Positions 10,957 through 21,884 are shown, counted from the first letter of the stretch. The stretch: DNA of 64,000 nucleotides from Liquidambar formosana (GCA_039720395.1 CM077832.1:16186060-16250059), one strand, 5' to 3'. Numbers and translations: made by a program. Notes: generated from the sequence alone by a model not told the origin.

Positions 10957-11461
10957 AAAAACCAGAGAACGAAAATCAAACACTAAAACTATATATAACA
11001 TACCTGCGTTCGCCGAGGAAGAAGCAGCCGCAGCAGGAGGAAGGAGCAGCAGCAGCAGCGGCAGGAATGGCTGACTAACTGGCAGCAAAATAGAAAAAAA
11101 TTAAAAAAAAAAATTTTTAAATTCACCGTCGAAAAACCCCAACTGGCAGGGGAAAAAAAAAAATTTGAAAACCCAAACTCACCGTCGAAGCTTCAAGGGG
11201 GGCTGACTGCCGGCGAGAATGGAGAGTGCGGAAGCAGCAGCGGCAGCAGCAGGGGCGGCAGCAGCGGCGGCAGCAGCAGCAGCGGCGGCCGGTGGTGGAC
11301 GGAAAACCAGAGCAACCCCTTACCCAGATTTGGGTTTAACCCGACAAAGGAGCGGCGGCGGAGGGAGGGGAGAGAGAGTGGAACGGCGGGAGGGGAGAGG
11401 AACGGCGAGAGGGGAGAGAGAGTGACTGCAAATTCCAAATCGAAAATGGAGGGGAGAGAGG

Positions 11462-11506
<45 letters not shown>

Positions 11507-11743
11507 CAAAATCAAAATGTAGATCAGAATCCCGCCCCCCCCCCCCCATTTTCACGATTTTTCGTTGTGTATAGGTGCAAAACGGCGTCGTTGGGCATCT
11601 GAATGCCATCCCTCCCCTAACGGCGTTAGCTCCCTTGCCTTTTTTCATTTAAGCCGTTGGATCAGGCTGTTGTCCACGTGGCAGCCATCCACGGTCAACT
11701 TGAGCCTCCAGTAGATTCTCCCAACTTGAGCAAATCCAAATCC
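10957..11743 (-). repeat. Right inverted arm of the Pack-MULE-like element
   Basis: Reverse complement of 6774-7612, including the GCAGGTATGTTATATA donor-like site, the trinucleotide array, a GA tract (11460-11506) and a C run (11535-11547). The arms differ mainly in microsatellite lengths, so the element looks fairly young. Confidence 0.75.
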
Positions 11744-11870
11744 GGTTTTAATAATGCAAGGGGAAAAAAAACAATAAAGGAAAGAAGTTAAAAAGAAGAA
11801 CAAAAGTTGACATGGCTCACCTGAAGAAAAAGTTGCAAGAGGCATCAGGCATAGTTATAATAATGCAAGG
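11744..11870 (+). repeat. Tandem repeat unit, right part
   Basis: Same orientation as 6581-6773. One complete unit plus the start of the next (AATGCAAGGGAAAA), ending in an A run. Confidence 0.8.
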
Positions 11871-11979
11871 GAAAAAAAAAAAAAAAACAAAAGAAATCAG
11901 ATTTTGAAATACAGTTGATATATCTCCAAAATCCATGTCGTAAATATTTCAAAAATATTGCAGAGCATTATATAACGGA

Positions 11980-12360
11980 AAAAGGCCAAAAAATCTTCTA
12001 CACGTTACTTATTTTAAACTTTTTAAAATTTTATGAAAAATATAAAAGGTTTTCATGAAAATTAGTTGTGATATTCACCTGAAAGCATCATTTTTGAATG
12101 ATTTTGTAAGAAAATTTTTTAACAAAATTTGTCATTTAAATGAACTTTTTGGTTATTTACAGTCCACGTTTCTATAAAAATGGAATATAAATTGTAAATG
12201 TTTAAAAAGTCTACTAAAATGATTGATTTGGAAAATTTCTTTTACAAAATTATTTAAAATGATGTTTTATAATAGATAATATGACTAATTATCATGAAAA
12301 TATTTTCTATTTTTCATAAAATCTTGAGAATTTTTTTTTTTTTTTAAAAAAGTGAGGATA
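11980..12360. repeat. Fold-back (palindromic) MITE, copy 1
   Basis: The left half has TTTTATGAAAAATATAAAAGG and the right half has the complementary TATTTTTCATAAAATCTTGA. The two halves pair over most of the roughly 360 bp. A related copy lies at 13436-13760. No coding capacity. The superfamily is not assigned. Confidence 0.6.
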
Positions 12361-12463
12361 TAGAAACAATTTTGTGACAGCAACAGCCCATCCTATTTTC
12401 GATTTATTCGATATTTTTTTATCAAAGGTATCTCTAATAAAATGATAAAAAGAAATAAACGTG

Positions 12464-12560
12464 AGATATCATATCATTGGGGCTCGATAAGCCGATATAT
12501 GAGTGATATATCTCATATCATTGGGGCTCGGTAAGCCGATATATGAGTGATATATCACGG
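12464..12560 (+). repeat. Tandem duplication, about 48-bp unit
   Basis: TATCTCATATCATTGGGGCTCG(A/G)TAAGCCGATATATGAGTGA-type unit present twice in a row. Confidence 0.85.
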
Positions 12561-13049
12561 ATGTATGTTGTGGAACACAGAGTGCTGGACACCCCAATTT
12601 TGGGAACAGGAACGCTCTTTCACCAAGGATAGAAAATTTTGACATTTCGTTTATTTTTGAAGCACGAACATGGGAACAAAATTCGTATCTGTTGAAAAAA
12701 AAAACAAATAAAAAACAACTTGGGAACAAAATCTGCTAAAATTATCAGCAAGCTTCCTTCAAGTTTTCTATTGTGGTTTCTTCTATTGGAGAGGCATTGG
12801 CTTTTACGGAATGAACTAAATGGCCATGTTAAGATCTTAGGTTCAAATCATCGTTTTGTTCATGCTTTGATTACGATCATTTGCGTTAACAAATCACGGC
12901 ATATGACTTTTCTTTATGAGTATCCTTTTTTGTTTTTGTATTTTGAATCAAATAAAAGAACTGCAAATATAATATATAGACCATCCTAAGATCCCAAGTA
13001 TGTTGGTTCCTTATGGGTGTCTACAACAAACATAAATTGTAGATAGGAT

Positions 13050-13260
13050 CGATCATGCTCTTAGGCAAGTTAATAAGATTCCTGATCTTCTAAAGTCATT
13101 TACGATTGTCGCGCATGAATAGTAAACTTGCCTAAGAGCATGACCTTAGAACATCAGTGATTGCCGCGCATCACTATTGCCTAAGAACATAACCTTCATT
13201 TGCAATTGTCGTGCATCACGCGAGTCACCATTAGTATATTATGGCAATCACAAATGAAGG
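13050..13260. repeat. Compound inverted repeats
   Basis: ATGCTCTTAGGCAAGTT (13053) pairs with AACTTGCCTAAGAGCAT (13125). Just downstream CCTTCATTTG (13193) pairs with CAAATGAAGG (13252). A related word (TTGCCTAAGAACAT) recurs between them. It could be a fold-back element or a hairpin RNA source; no gene is seen. Confidence 0.6.
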
Positions 13261-13435
13261 GGGGAAAAAGAGGGAGTAGGGAGGTGGAGAGAGAGAGAGA
13301 GAGGTAGATATATAAATCAATTGAATCTCAAAAAGGCCTCACTCAGAGTTTTTGCCTTAGCTAGGCTTTAAATTATGTTGAGCCGACCTTGTAGGCAATC
13401 TATTCAACCAGAGGGATTAGCGTTTGGTTAACCTC

Positions 13436-13760
13436 TAATTTATATTTTTTTAAGTTTTATGAAAAATATAAAAAAAATTTATAAAAACTAATTACATAGT
13501 CTACTAGAAAATATCATTTCGGACAACTTTAGAGAGAATTTGTTTCCAAAATTTGTCATTTAAGTACACTTTTTGGTCATTTTTCATGGAAAATGAAATA
13601 AAGAGTGTAAATGGCCAAAAAGTCTGCTTAAATGATATATTTTGGAAAAACTTTCTTCTATAAAATTGTTCAGAACAATGTTTTTTAGTGAACAATATAA
13701 CTAGTTTTCATAAAAACCTTTTATATTTTTCATAAAATCTTAAAAAGTGTAAACTAATGG
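13436..13760. repeat. Fold-back MITE, copy 2
   Basis: TTAAGTTTTATGAAAAATATAAA at the left pairs with TTTATATTTTTCATAAAATC at the right. The central words match copy 1 (TTTGTCATTTAA, CTTTTTGG, AAAAGTCT), so this is the same family. Confidence 0.6.
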
Positions 13761-14310
13761 GGAGATTAGAGTACTTTATGTGGTGGCAATAGCCCCCCTC
13801 AAAAATAAATAATGAGGGATAGAAAGGCTGAAAACGATGAAGTATAGCTCTGGCTCTACAGCCAAACATTCAATTCCCATGTAGAGTCTCCACGTGGCTA
13901 ACCCAAGTTTGTAGCCAAACACCAATAGAATGGATAACAAACCGTTGTTCATGATAAATTTCACACGCACACGCACAAGCAGTTACTCGTGATATCACTA
14001 AAGGCAGTAAAGAGTTTGCGTCTCAGCAAAGTATGCTCTCTGGAAAACCGAAATTATTTCACCAGAATTCGCACGAATAGAGTTTTGCATCCTCACTCAA
14101 CATGCACCAAAACCATGCAATCTTCACTAGGAAGTTATGTGGGAATGTGATTATCATGGAGCTCATATACAGTATGCGGATCGATCGTACTCCATACATT
14201 AAAGTCGGTCTTCCGGGTGTTTCATTAACTTGCTTTAGTTACAAATCATGGGCTAAGAGCTTAGAAATCAATGAAATTAGATCATCCAAAGTGTTGTCTT
14301 TTACTTTTTC

Positions 14311-14341
<31 letters not shown>

Positions 14342-15179
14342 CGGGGGTGCCATAGACTTGTGAGTTAATTTGTTCGAATATTGAAATTTTCCCATAATTA
14401 ATTGAAGTGATTGAGTGTTAATTAGAGTCAAATAAATTTAAAAATTCATGTTAAGAGATTGAAATTCTGAAATTATGAATTAATCCACATGACCTGGAAA
14501 GGGTGATATATTAGGGCTATATATTAAAAATTCTTAAGTGATTAGCACAATGATTTTAATTTCTATTCGACCAACATAACAAATACTAGGATAAAACAAA
14601 TATGGTTAATTATATTGATTCAATTAACCAAATTAGAAAAAATATATATTAATGATATATCCAACCTAATTTAATAAATTCTACACATCACAATAGCTAG
14701 TTTATCACTGCATATGAAATTTTTGTATGGAAACTCTTGCAGGAAAACCTAACTCTAATCAAACAATTCGCTATGAGCAATAGAAAAATGCAATGTGTTT
14801 ACCAATTAACAATAACTACTTACTCTATTCAATGTCTCAAGGTATAAATTATGAGCAATAGAAGAATACAAGATCGATGTTTACCAACTCACCAAAAAAC
14901 TGAGACTTATGTACCCCGTGCAACGCTCCCAAGGTTTAAACCATGAGCAATGGAAGAATATAAGACGTCTACTGACTCACAAAAAAATGGGGCTTACTTC
15001 ATGTAACACTCCCGAAGTGTAATTTTCACATGCAATGCCCCACACCCTTTGTGTGTGGTGGGGTTTGGGGAGCAATCCACATCTTCACTGATCAATTCTT
15101 TCAAACCAAATCCTGAGTTTATTAGATGGATTCCTTTTGATCATGAGTAAATTGAATTAAATTAAAATTTTGATGGCTC
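13761..15179. other. Intergenic, no gene seen
   Basis: AT-rich, with a 28-base T run near 14313-14341. Words such as AGCAATAGAA..ACAAG and ACCAACTCAC recur loosely at 14770-15010, suggesting a degenerate repeat. Confidence 0.4.
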
Positions 15180-15381
15180 TATTAATAGAAAGAATGGGAC
15201 TATGGGATCTAGTACTTGCGAACATTTTAGTAAGTCAACAGCTATGCATTGCAATTACTTTGAGGAAGATCTTACTATTTCTAGAATGAAAGCTATTGTG
15301 AGAAATGGTTTAATGTTTGCAACGTAAATTAATTTTAATATGGTGATTGTTGAAGGTGATTTTAGTTTGGTCATTAATAAT
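15180..15381 (+). pseudogene. RNase H-like (RVT_3) relic, left half
   Basis: One plus-strand frame reads MKAIVRNGLMFAT-stop-INFNMVIVEGDFSLVIN. The VIVEGDxxLVIN motif is typical of the RNase H-like domain found at the end of plant LINE ORF2 and in related single-copy relics. It is cut at 15381 by a solo LTR and continues after 16648. Confidence 0.55.
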
Positions 15382-16643
15382 TGTAGTCTCAAGTATACAA
15401 CTCTAGAGGGGGGTGAATAGGGTTGATGACCGAATTAAAATCTAATCATACAATTAAAATCAGATTATTGCAAGAGCTAAAATAATCACAAGTATGCAAT
15501 AATGAGGAGATATAGAGAGAGAGAATACAAACGATTTTAACGAGGTTTGGCTTCCCGCCTACGTTCTTGCTTTAAGAGCTCGCTCGAAAATTCAAATCCA
15601 CTAACTCAATCTTCTTTCAAGGTGAAGACAAAACCTTTACACAACCACAAGTGTTTTTCTAAACATTTGCACAAAGTCCTCTTCAAGATCTTCCAAGCTT
15701 CGGGTTTCCATAACCCTTTAATACAAGATGATTTAATGATTGTTTTTAGGTGCAAGAAGCTCTCCTCAAGAGTAGATAAACACAGATTTAAAACTCACTC
15801 AACTAGGATTGATATCTCAATAAATGCTTACTTGAATTTCTAGGGTTTGAAAGTAAATAGCAATCAATAAATTTGTTCTTTACTCAATCAATACTTATAA
15901 ATGAGTTCAAGGCTTGTATATATAACCAACGAGTCCAATATGACCGTTCTATAACAATTAATGCCAGGAAAAGAGGTTTGGTGGGCATTTAATACTTCAA
16001 AAGTCCGTTAGAAAACTAGCCGTTATGAGTCAGCTCGAGTCTTTCAGCCGTCTGAAGAAGGCTGCTTAAAATTCTAGAAAATGTCATTTTTTGGGGAATC
16101 TAAAATCAAGCTTTCAGCCGTCTCAAATGGATTTTCAACCGACTCAAAGAGCCGTCTGAAAATACCAGAGAACTGATATTTTCTTTAATCAAAACTTTAG
16201 TCTACTGAAACATTACTTTCAACCATTTGAAAAGCCTTTCAGCCGTTTGAAAGTACCCTGTTTTAGACTGCTAAAATACTAAGTCTTTGGGATTAAAATC
16301 CCTTGACTTGGGCAATGTAATATATTATTTTGGAGCACTAAAAAGTGATTATACTTCGGTTTAAGCCCTTGAATCCTAAGTGAGCATGAATGACATTCAA
16401 TCTTACATAATAATCCTAACAATCTCTCATTCTTGACTTGATTCTTCATTTGGTCAATCTTGGATTGTTGGATTGTCTTTTGTAGACTTTTCCTTTGCTG
16501 TGAATTATGCATTTGAGTCCTTTGCACTTGATTCATGGCTTTGATACCTACCTTAATGACACTTAGATTCTCATTAGTCCTTAAACATTTTTAATGCATT
16601 GTTATCATCAAAATCAATGGGAATTAGGCTGTTTAGGCCAACA
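15382..16643 (+). mobile_element. Solo LTR, 1262 bp, target duplication ATAAT
   Basis: Begins TGTAGTCTCAAG and ends TTAGGCCAACA, flanked on both sides by ATAAT (15377-15381 and 16644-16648). The CTAGAGGGGGGTGAATAGGG word near the start is shared with a second, diverged copy at 52484. It contains a cluster of CAGCCGTCTGAAA-type words at 16020-16260. No internal domain remains. The LTR family is unknown; orientation (plus) is judged from the related copy. Confidence 0.75.
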
Positions 16644-16648
16644 ATAAT

Positions 16649-16835
16649 TAAATAATTTGGATAGATGCCTTAGACAATTTATTATATAATTAGTGATTGT
16701 AAAAAGATTATTGTCAAGAATAATATGGAAGTTAAGCTTAAACATGTGTATAGAAAAGCAGATAAAATTACATAAGATATTACAAATCATGTTAGGATAT
16801 AAAGTAAGATATAATTGTTTATGGGAATCTCATTT
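16649..16835 (+). pseudogene. RNase H-like (RVT_3) relic, right half
   Basis: The frame IISDCKKIIVKNN..LKHVYRKADKIT shows the conserved HVxRxAN/D-type motif that closes the RNase H-like domain. Together with 15180-15381 it forms one decayed domain split by the solo LTR. Confidence 0.55.
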
Positions 16836-18280
16836 TCCTTTAGCGATAATCATTGTTATTTGCGAAGATATGATTGTTACGTAGAGCTAGTTCGAAGTGG
16901 AATTAATTCTTTTATATATCTACCCAAAAAAGAATAAAAAAATCTCAAACCAAATCCACCACCTGCCTCAATTAGACTTGTTTACTGGAAATTAATGTCC
17001 AGAATCTCACATCTCAACAATCCAAAATTTACATATTTCAAACAAACATATGGATATGTAGTAACATGAGTGGTTTGACGTATTCATTAACTCTGAAAAC
17101 ACAATTCAGTATCATGACATAAAAATAGGGATTTATTTACCCCAATAAAAAAGACTAGGGATTTGATTGATGTTTTAGGAAAACAAAAAAAAAAAAAAAA
17201 AAATCTCCCAAAGAAAATAATGCTCTGAAAGTCTCAACTCATGTACGTGAAGAAGGATTGTAACAAATTTAATTAGAAACAAAGCAAATAGTAAAAATAA
17301 ATTTTTTTAAATATTGGATTGACCCATATCAATCCTTTATTTATGATCCAAATGTTAAAAATGTTGACTACCTAGTAATCTGCTTTTTAAGTCCAGCTAA
17401 AATTTGACTATTAGGTTACAAACAAAGGACAAATATTAAAAATCAGCAAGTATTTAAGTAACTTGCATTAGAGATCTTTTATATTCATAGCAATATATAT
17501 ATATATATAAGTTATATATATATCAAGTTTATAATATATAGTGGCAGAACTAGGAATTTCGTCTTGGAGGGTCAAGAATCAAGATTGACGATAAGTATAA
17601 ATTATTTTTCCTACTTGACAATAACAAGAAAAATTAAAATAGTGAATTAAATATAATTATACGATTCATGCACGCTTAAAAATTGATTGATATTTGAACA
17701 ATGCCTCCACAACCAGGAAAAACGTACTTTTATTTCTTCATATCCTATGTTAACAAACCAAGATATAACATAAACCAATTGACCTGGTTATATATGAAAA
17801 TATATCGCAAAGTTGGGTCAAATAAGACCTTAGAGGGTCAAAATATATTTTAGGAAAATGTCAAATTTAGAAATATTATAAACCTAGTATACAAAAATAA
17901 AAAATAAAAAAATCTTAGGAGGGTTACCTGAACTCCCCACTCTCTTCCGCCCCTGGTTTATGATCTTTATTGTGGGAACATGATGCACGCTACGTACCCT
18001 GGTCATGCTGTTGACGTAGTATATATACATGCATCTACGTTTAGGAATGGAAAGTACGAGGAAGTCTCGATCAGCAATGGAAATTAATTATATATATATA
18101 GATCGATAACTGTCACAATGGCGATAAAAAAGCGAAACGTGTGTCTGAGATGATGACTTAAACAACTGTTCAACAAACCCAACTTAGCTACGCTATCCCC
18201 TCAACAATATACCTTGTACCTGTGAAGGAGATAGTGATGTTCCTTTAGAAAAGAGTATGATGCTCTCATATTTTCACTGT
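16836..18280. other. Intergenic, AT-rich
   Basis: No gene seen. There is an A run at 17188-17203 and a TA tract at 17492-17524. A possible small insertion spans about 17543-17960, with ends resembling (GGCAGAACTAGGAATTT .. CCGCCCCTGG) an unclassified insert at 36454-40264. Confidence 0.4.
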
Positions 18281-18298
18281 GAGGCTGATAGCTAGCTT

Positions 18299-18486
18299 TT
18301 TTTTTTTTAGAGAACCTCCACGGTAGGAGGGAAATTTATTGATAAAATGAAGAGAGAAAGATACACCTAGAAAGGGGGGGACGAAAGTACCTTACCCCTC
18401 AAAGATGTCCAATACAAAGGAAAAAAATATTTAAACTCTTAAGTACAGAAGACCCTGCTGCTCTAGACGAATAGAAGCATTGATAC
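18299..18486 (-). mobile_element. 5'-truncated LINE (or retroposed) stub
   Basis: The insert begins on the plus strand with a T run, that is, a poly(A) tail on the minus strand. It is flanked by a perfect 18-bp direct repeat, GAGGCTGATAGCTAGCTT (18281-18298 and 18487-18504). Its tail-proximal sequence (AAATTTATTGATAAAATGAAG) resembles the 3' end of the LINE at 33059. Target-primed retroposition is the simplest explanation. Confidence 0.8.
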
Positions 18487-18784
18487 GAGGCTGATAGCTA
18501 GCTTGCAAGCCTTTTTCTTCTTTTTTTTTTTTCCTTTTTTTTTTTCACCTGGAATGATAGCTAATTGACTATACTGATTGTAAGCTTTCTAGTTATAGAA
18601 AACATAATTAAACTCATGAGCAGTCATATGCATTCTCATGTCCAGATTACTATGGGATCCCTCTTAAAGCATGAAACGTAAGTACGGCTGCGCCAAGAGA
18701 TAAAATGTTCAATTCAAATATTATTTCACCATTCTAGGTTATAAATTTCCATGTTTTGGAACCAAGAATTGGAGCTGTGATCGA

Positions 18785-19380
18785 GAAACAAGTTTATATA
18801 AACTTACTCTAGTTAATCTTAATGGATCAACCTGCCAGGATAGCTCCGATGGTCAAGGATGATGGTTTTTGAACTGGAGGTTCCAAAATCAAATTTTGAC
18901 ACCTTGACTACCCAGTGAATATATGGGGTTAGTTTGGACTAGCTCAAACCTCAGTGGGCATAAACCTAGGATGTCTTATGCTCAGCACATGACAAAGATA
19001 TAGTGTTTTTTCAAATAATTTCTATCTAGCTACTAGCTCAATTTTTCACTCCGAAATCTAACATATATGGGGGAACATTGCATCGATTTTTCCTTTAAAG
19101 GATTATGTGAAAAAGAGCTAAACATTAAAAGAGTTTCTTGTGATTTATCTTTTATATAAACTTACTCTAGTTATTAATCCTAATAGATCGATCAACTTGT
19201 CAGGATATATAACTCAAATGGTTAGGGATCATGGCTTATAATCTAGAGGTTCCAGGATTATAATTTGGCATCTTGATTATTGGATGAACGAGGATTATAT
19301 ATGATCTCGTCCGGATTAGTCTGGACCCAAACTCAATGGGAGTAGACCGAGGATATCTTATGTTGTCAAAAAAATAAAAT
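18785..19380 (+). repeat. Duplicated SINE-like sequence, two copies
   Basis: Copies at about 18790-18990 and 19150-19370 share TATATAAACTTACTCTAGTTA, then a tRNA-like head (AGCTCCGATGGTCAAGGATGATGG / ACTCAAATGGTTAGGGATCATGG) and a B-box-like GAGGTTCCA. They look like a roughly 360-bp segmental duplication carrying a tRNA-derived SINE-like unit. The SINE identity is an inference. Confidence 0.5.
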
Positions 19381-19636
19381 ACTCCGTAATAAAATAAATC
19401 AATTCTAATGGATGAATTTTCTTTATGGACTGACACTAGAGAAATATGCTGAGCAATGGTCAAGTAAGACGGCCAAAGCTAGCAGAGCAAATTTTATCAC
19501 CAGAGGGGGGGTCGCTTTAAAACGGTTTGCTGACCATTTGGAATAAAATCCGTTAAAGCAAACGTACTCCTCAAAATCAAGTCACTTTTCCTTGTAGATG
19601 CACCTGAAAAAAGGAAGAGGGTTCAATTCATTCCAC

Positions 19637-19645
19637 CTATATAAG
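19637..19645 (+). promoter_or_regulatory. TATA box of the BAHD gene
   Basis: CTATATAAG lies about 110 bp before the ATG at 19749, a good spacing for transcription start near 19670. Confidence 0.7.
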
Positions 19646-19748
19646 AAGAGAAGAAACCACCTCAACATTACCAACCCATACCCTATAACAAACAAGGCAA
19701 CAACCAGTGTTCAGAATTCACCACTTCACCCTTAACAGGTAAACAACA

Positions 19749-21774
19749 ATGGCACCAGTACTGCTCGACTTCACAGTGCATGTTGGCGAGCAAGAGCTAG
19801 TCCGTCCAGCAGCGCCAACCCCCAGAGAATTCAAATACTTGTCCAATATCGATGACCAAACTGGCCTAAGAAACCACATTCCATTTGTGCATTTTTATTC
19901 CCCTAGCAGAACCTTATGTGGCCAAGACCTCATTGTGATGATGAAACAGGCTTTGGCTAAGGTTCTTGTATACTACTACCCTGTGGCTGGACGGCTTCGA
20001 AATGCTGATAAAGGCAAGCTTGTCGTGGACTGTTGTGGTGAGGGCGTAATTTTTCGCGAAGCCCATGCTGATATCACGCTAGCACAGCTGTGCAAGATCG
20101 ATGGTGGGCTGAAGCCACCGTTTCCTCGGTGGGAGAGGTTGCTTGTTGATGATATTTGGGGCAGCAACTTGATTACTGATTCTCCATTGCTCCGCATGCA
20201 GGTTTTTTTTTTTTTTTTTTTTTTTATTCTTTTCTTTATAGGATCAAATATTATTATTGAAAAGAAACAAGAAGAAACATGCCAACAAACAAACTAAAAA
20301 ATAGGGGGGGGGAAAAAAAAAAACCTAACTAGTCATGGTGATTTTATAATGTCACAATCCAGCTCACAACCCAAAAAAGAACTAAGGATCTATATTCGAT
20401 CTTTAGAGTTGTAGTTTGTGTTGAGACCCAATCCCGATTTCCATTCCCATTACCATGCCCAAACCACATGTCCATTCCAATTCCAGCAAATTAAACAATA
20501 TATACAGTCCCCTCCACGTCCTATTTGCGTGTGCTGAGGTTTTTATTGTGCTATAGTGAACTGCAGGAGGAGTCCAAATATGAAATAGTTTCACCATCCT
20601 TTTGGTTACTAGGAAAATATGGGGGAAGGAAAAGAAATTAAAATCTTGAATCTCGAATTTTCGTTACTTGGAACCCCATAGAATGGAAAACTTTTTCACC
20701 TAAGCCTAAAACTATTCTTGGACTTTGTTGAAACTAAAACAACATAAGATATGGAAATCAAAATTTTCATTTTCTCTCTTTTTCCTTGACTAAATGGGGA
20801 TTGAAACATTGGCCAAGAAACAAACTTCTTTAACTGAGCCTTTTTATGTGCAGGTAACACGACTTGCTTGTGGAGGCTTCCTCTTGGCTTACACATTCAA
20901 CCATTGCATCTGTGATGCTTACGGCGCATACCAGTTCTTAACTGCCATGTCCCAATTCTGCACTAATCCTAGCCAAGTCACCCCTTCTTTCTTACCATCT
21001 TGGGGCAGAGAAATCCTGAAGCCCCGTTCTCCTCCCATCGTCTCCTACCCCCACCCAGAGTACGAAGCTTTTGATCACCCTGCCATTACTCATACCGAAA
21101 CAGACTTCAAACGTCTTGCTCAAACCTCCATCTTCCTCTCCCATGCCGACATATCAGCCCTCAAAAACCAAATCAACAGCAACAAATGCCCCACCTTCGA
21201 TGCAGTTGCTTCATGCCTATGGAGAGCAAGGACTAGGACTCTTATCAACCCGAATTCCATTACAAAACTCATCTTTCCTATAGACACTCGGTTTCGATAC
21301 AAACCTTTACTGCCAAAAGGTTACTATGGAAGTGCTGTAGTGTTTCCATGTGCCACTGCAAAGGCAGCTGAACTTATACAGAAACCGTTAGGTTACACGG
21401 CTGGTTTGGTTTCGGAAGTGAAAATGGGGGTTATGGGGGATGAGTACAGAGCTTCAGTTGTGGATTTCATTGAGTCGAATGGACGTGAGAGGTTTTGTTC
21501 ACAAGGGACGTTTGTGGTGTCTGATATGAGCCGTTTGAAGTTTGTTGAAGTGGATTTTGGGTGGGGACATGGTGTGTATGGTGGACCAGCAAGGGCTGGA
21601 ACTGGGCTGATCCCAGGGATGGTAACCTCTGTTGTTGGGCACAAGAATGAGGAGGGTGTTGAAGGGGTGCTGGCTTTGATTTCTCTGCCTCCAGAATCAG
21701 TGCAGAGGTTTCATATTGAGGTGAGGAAAGAGGTCAACTGTACAAGACCTGTAAGAGGCATTTCTGCACTATGA
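19749..21774 (+). CDS. BAHD alcohol acyltransferase (benzyl-alcohol benzoyltransferase/alcohol acetyltransferase type)
   Basis: Two exons, 19749-20201 and 20854-21774, join in phase 0 to give 457 residues, the normal BAHD length. The intron (20202-20853) runs GTTTTT..TGTGCAG. Both BAHD hallmarks are intact: HxxxD as HCICD at residues 168-172 (catalytic His) and DFGWG at 385-389. GYYGSA at 307-312 is typical of the clade that acylates small alcohols with acetyl-, benzoyl- or anthraniloyl-CoA to make volatile esters (family knowledge). It has no signal peptide, so it should be cytosolic. The intron sits just before the HxxxD block, a common position in this family. The start has a good plant context (AACAACAATGGC). 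The gene converges with DRB. The exact acyl donor and alcohol cannot be told from sequence. It looks functional. Confidence 0.93.
20202..20853 (+). other. Intron of the BAHD gene
   Basis: 652 bp. It begins with an unusually long T run (20203-20225) and carries a G/A run at 20306-20323. The sequence after the T run (GGATCAAATATTATTATTGAAAAG) is reminiscent of LINE 3' ends elsewhere in the window, but I found no target duplication. Confidence 0.85.
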
Positions 21775-21857
21775 GGGCTGTTTGGGAAGCTGATGCTAGA
21801 GCCTCAAAAGCAAGATCAATTGCAAAAATAACTGCACAAGATACCCAACGAAATTAT

Positions 21858-21884
21858 AAATAATAAATAATAAATAATAAAACA
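21858..21884 (+). terminator. Candidate poly(A) signals of the BAHD gene
   Basis: Three overlapping AATAAATAATAAA words about 85-105 bp after the stop codon. Confidence 0.5.

Larger units (their letters stand above)
6774..11743. mobile_element. Pack-MULE-like element with about 0.8-kb inverted arms
   Basis: The left arm (6774 to about 7612) and the reverse complement of the right arm (11743 to about 10958) are near-identical, starting GGATTTGGATTTGCTCAAG. They share a CT-rich tract, a CTG/CCG trinucleotide array and a splice-donor-like GCAGGTATGTTATA. Flanks are GGTTATAATA (6764-6773) and GGTTTTAATA (11744-11753); taking a 9-bp duplication with one extra terminal A gives 8 of 9. The long arms and 9-10-bp duplication fit a Mutator-like element. 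No transposase is seen. The interior holds a HIP-gene terminal exon and a LINE scrap, so it has captured or accumulated host and LINE sequence. Confidence 0.7.

Noticed and set aside
11193..11648. 151-codon minus-strand frame
   Set aside because: Same low-complexity source as above, in the right arm.
19976..20197. Minus-strand frame within the BAHD exon
   Set aside because: Shadow of the real plus-strand exon, which carries the family motifs and correct splice sites.
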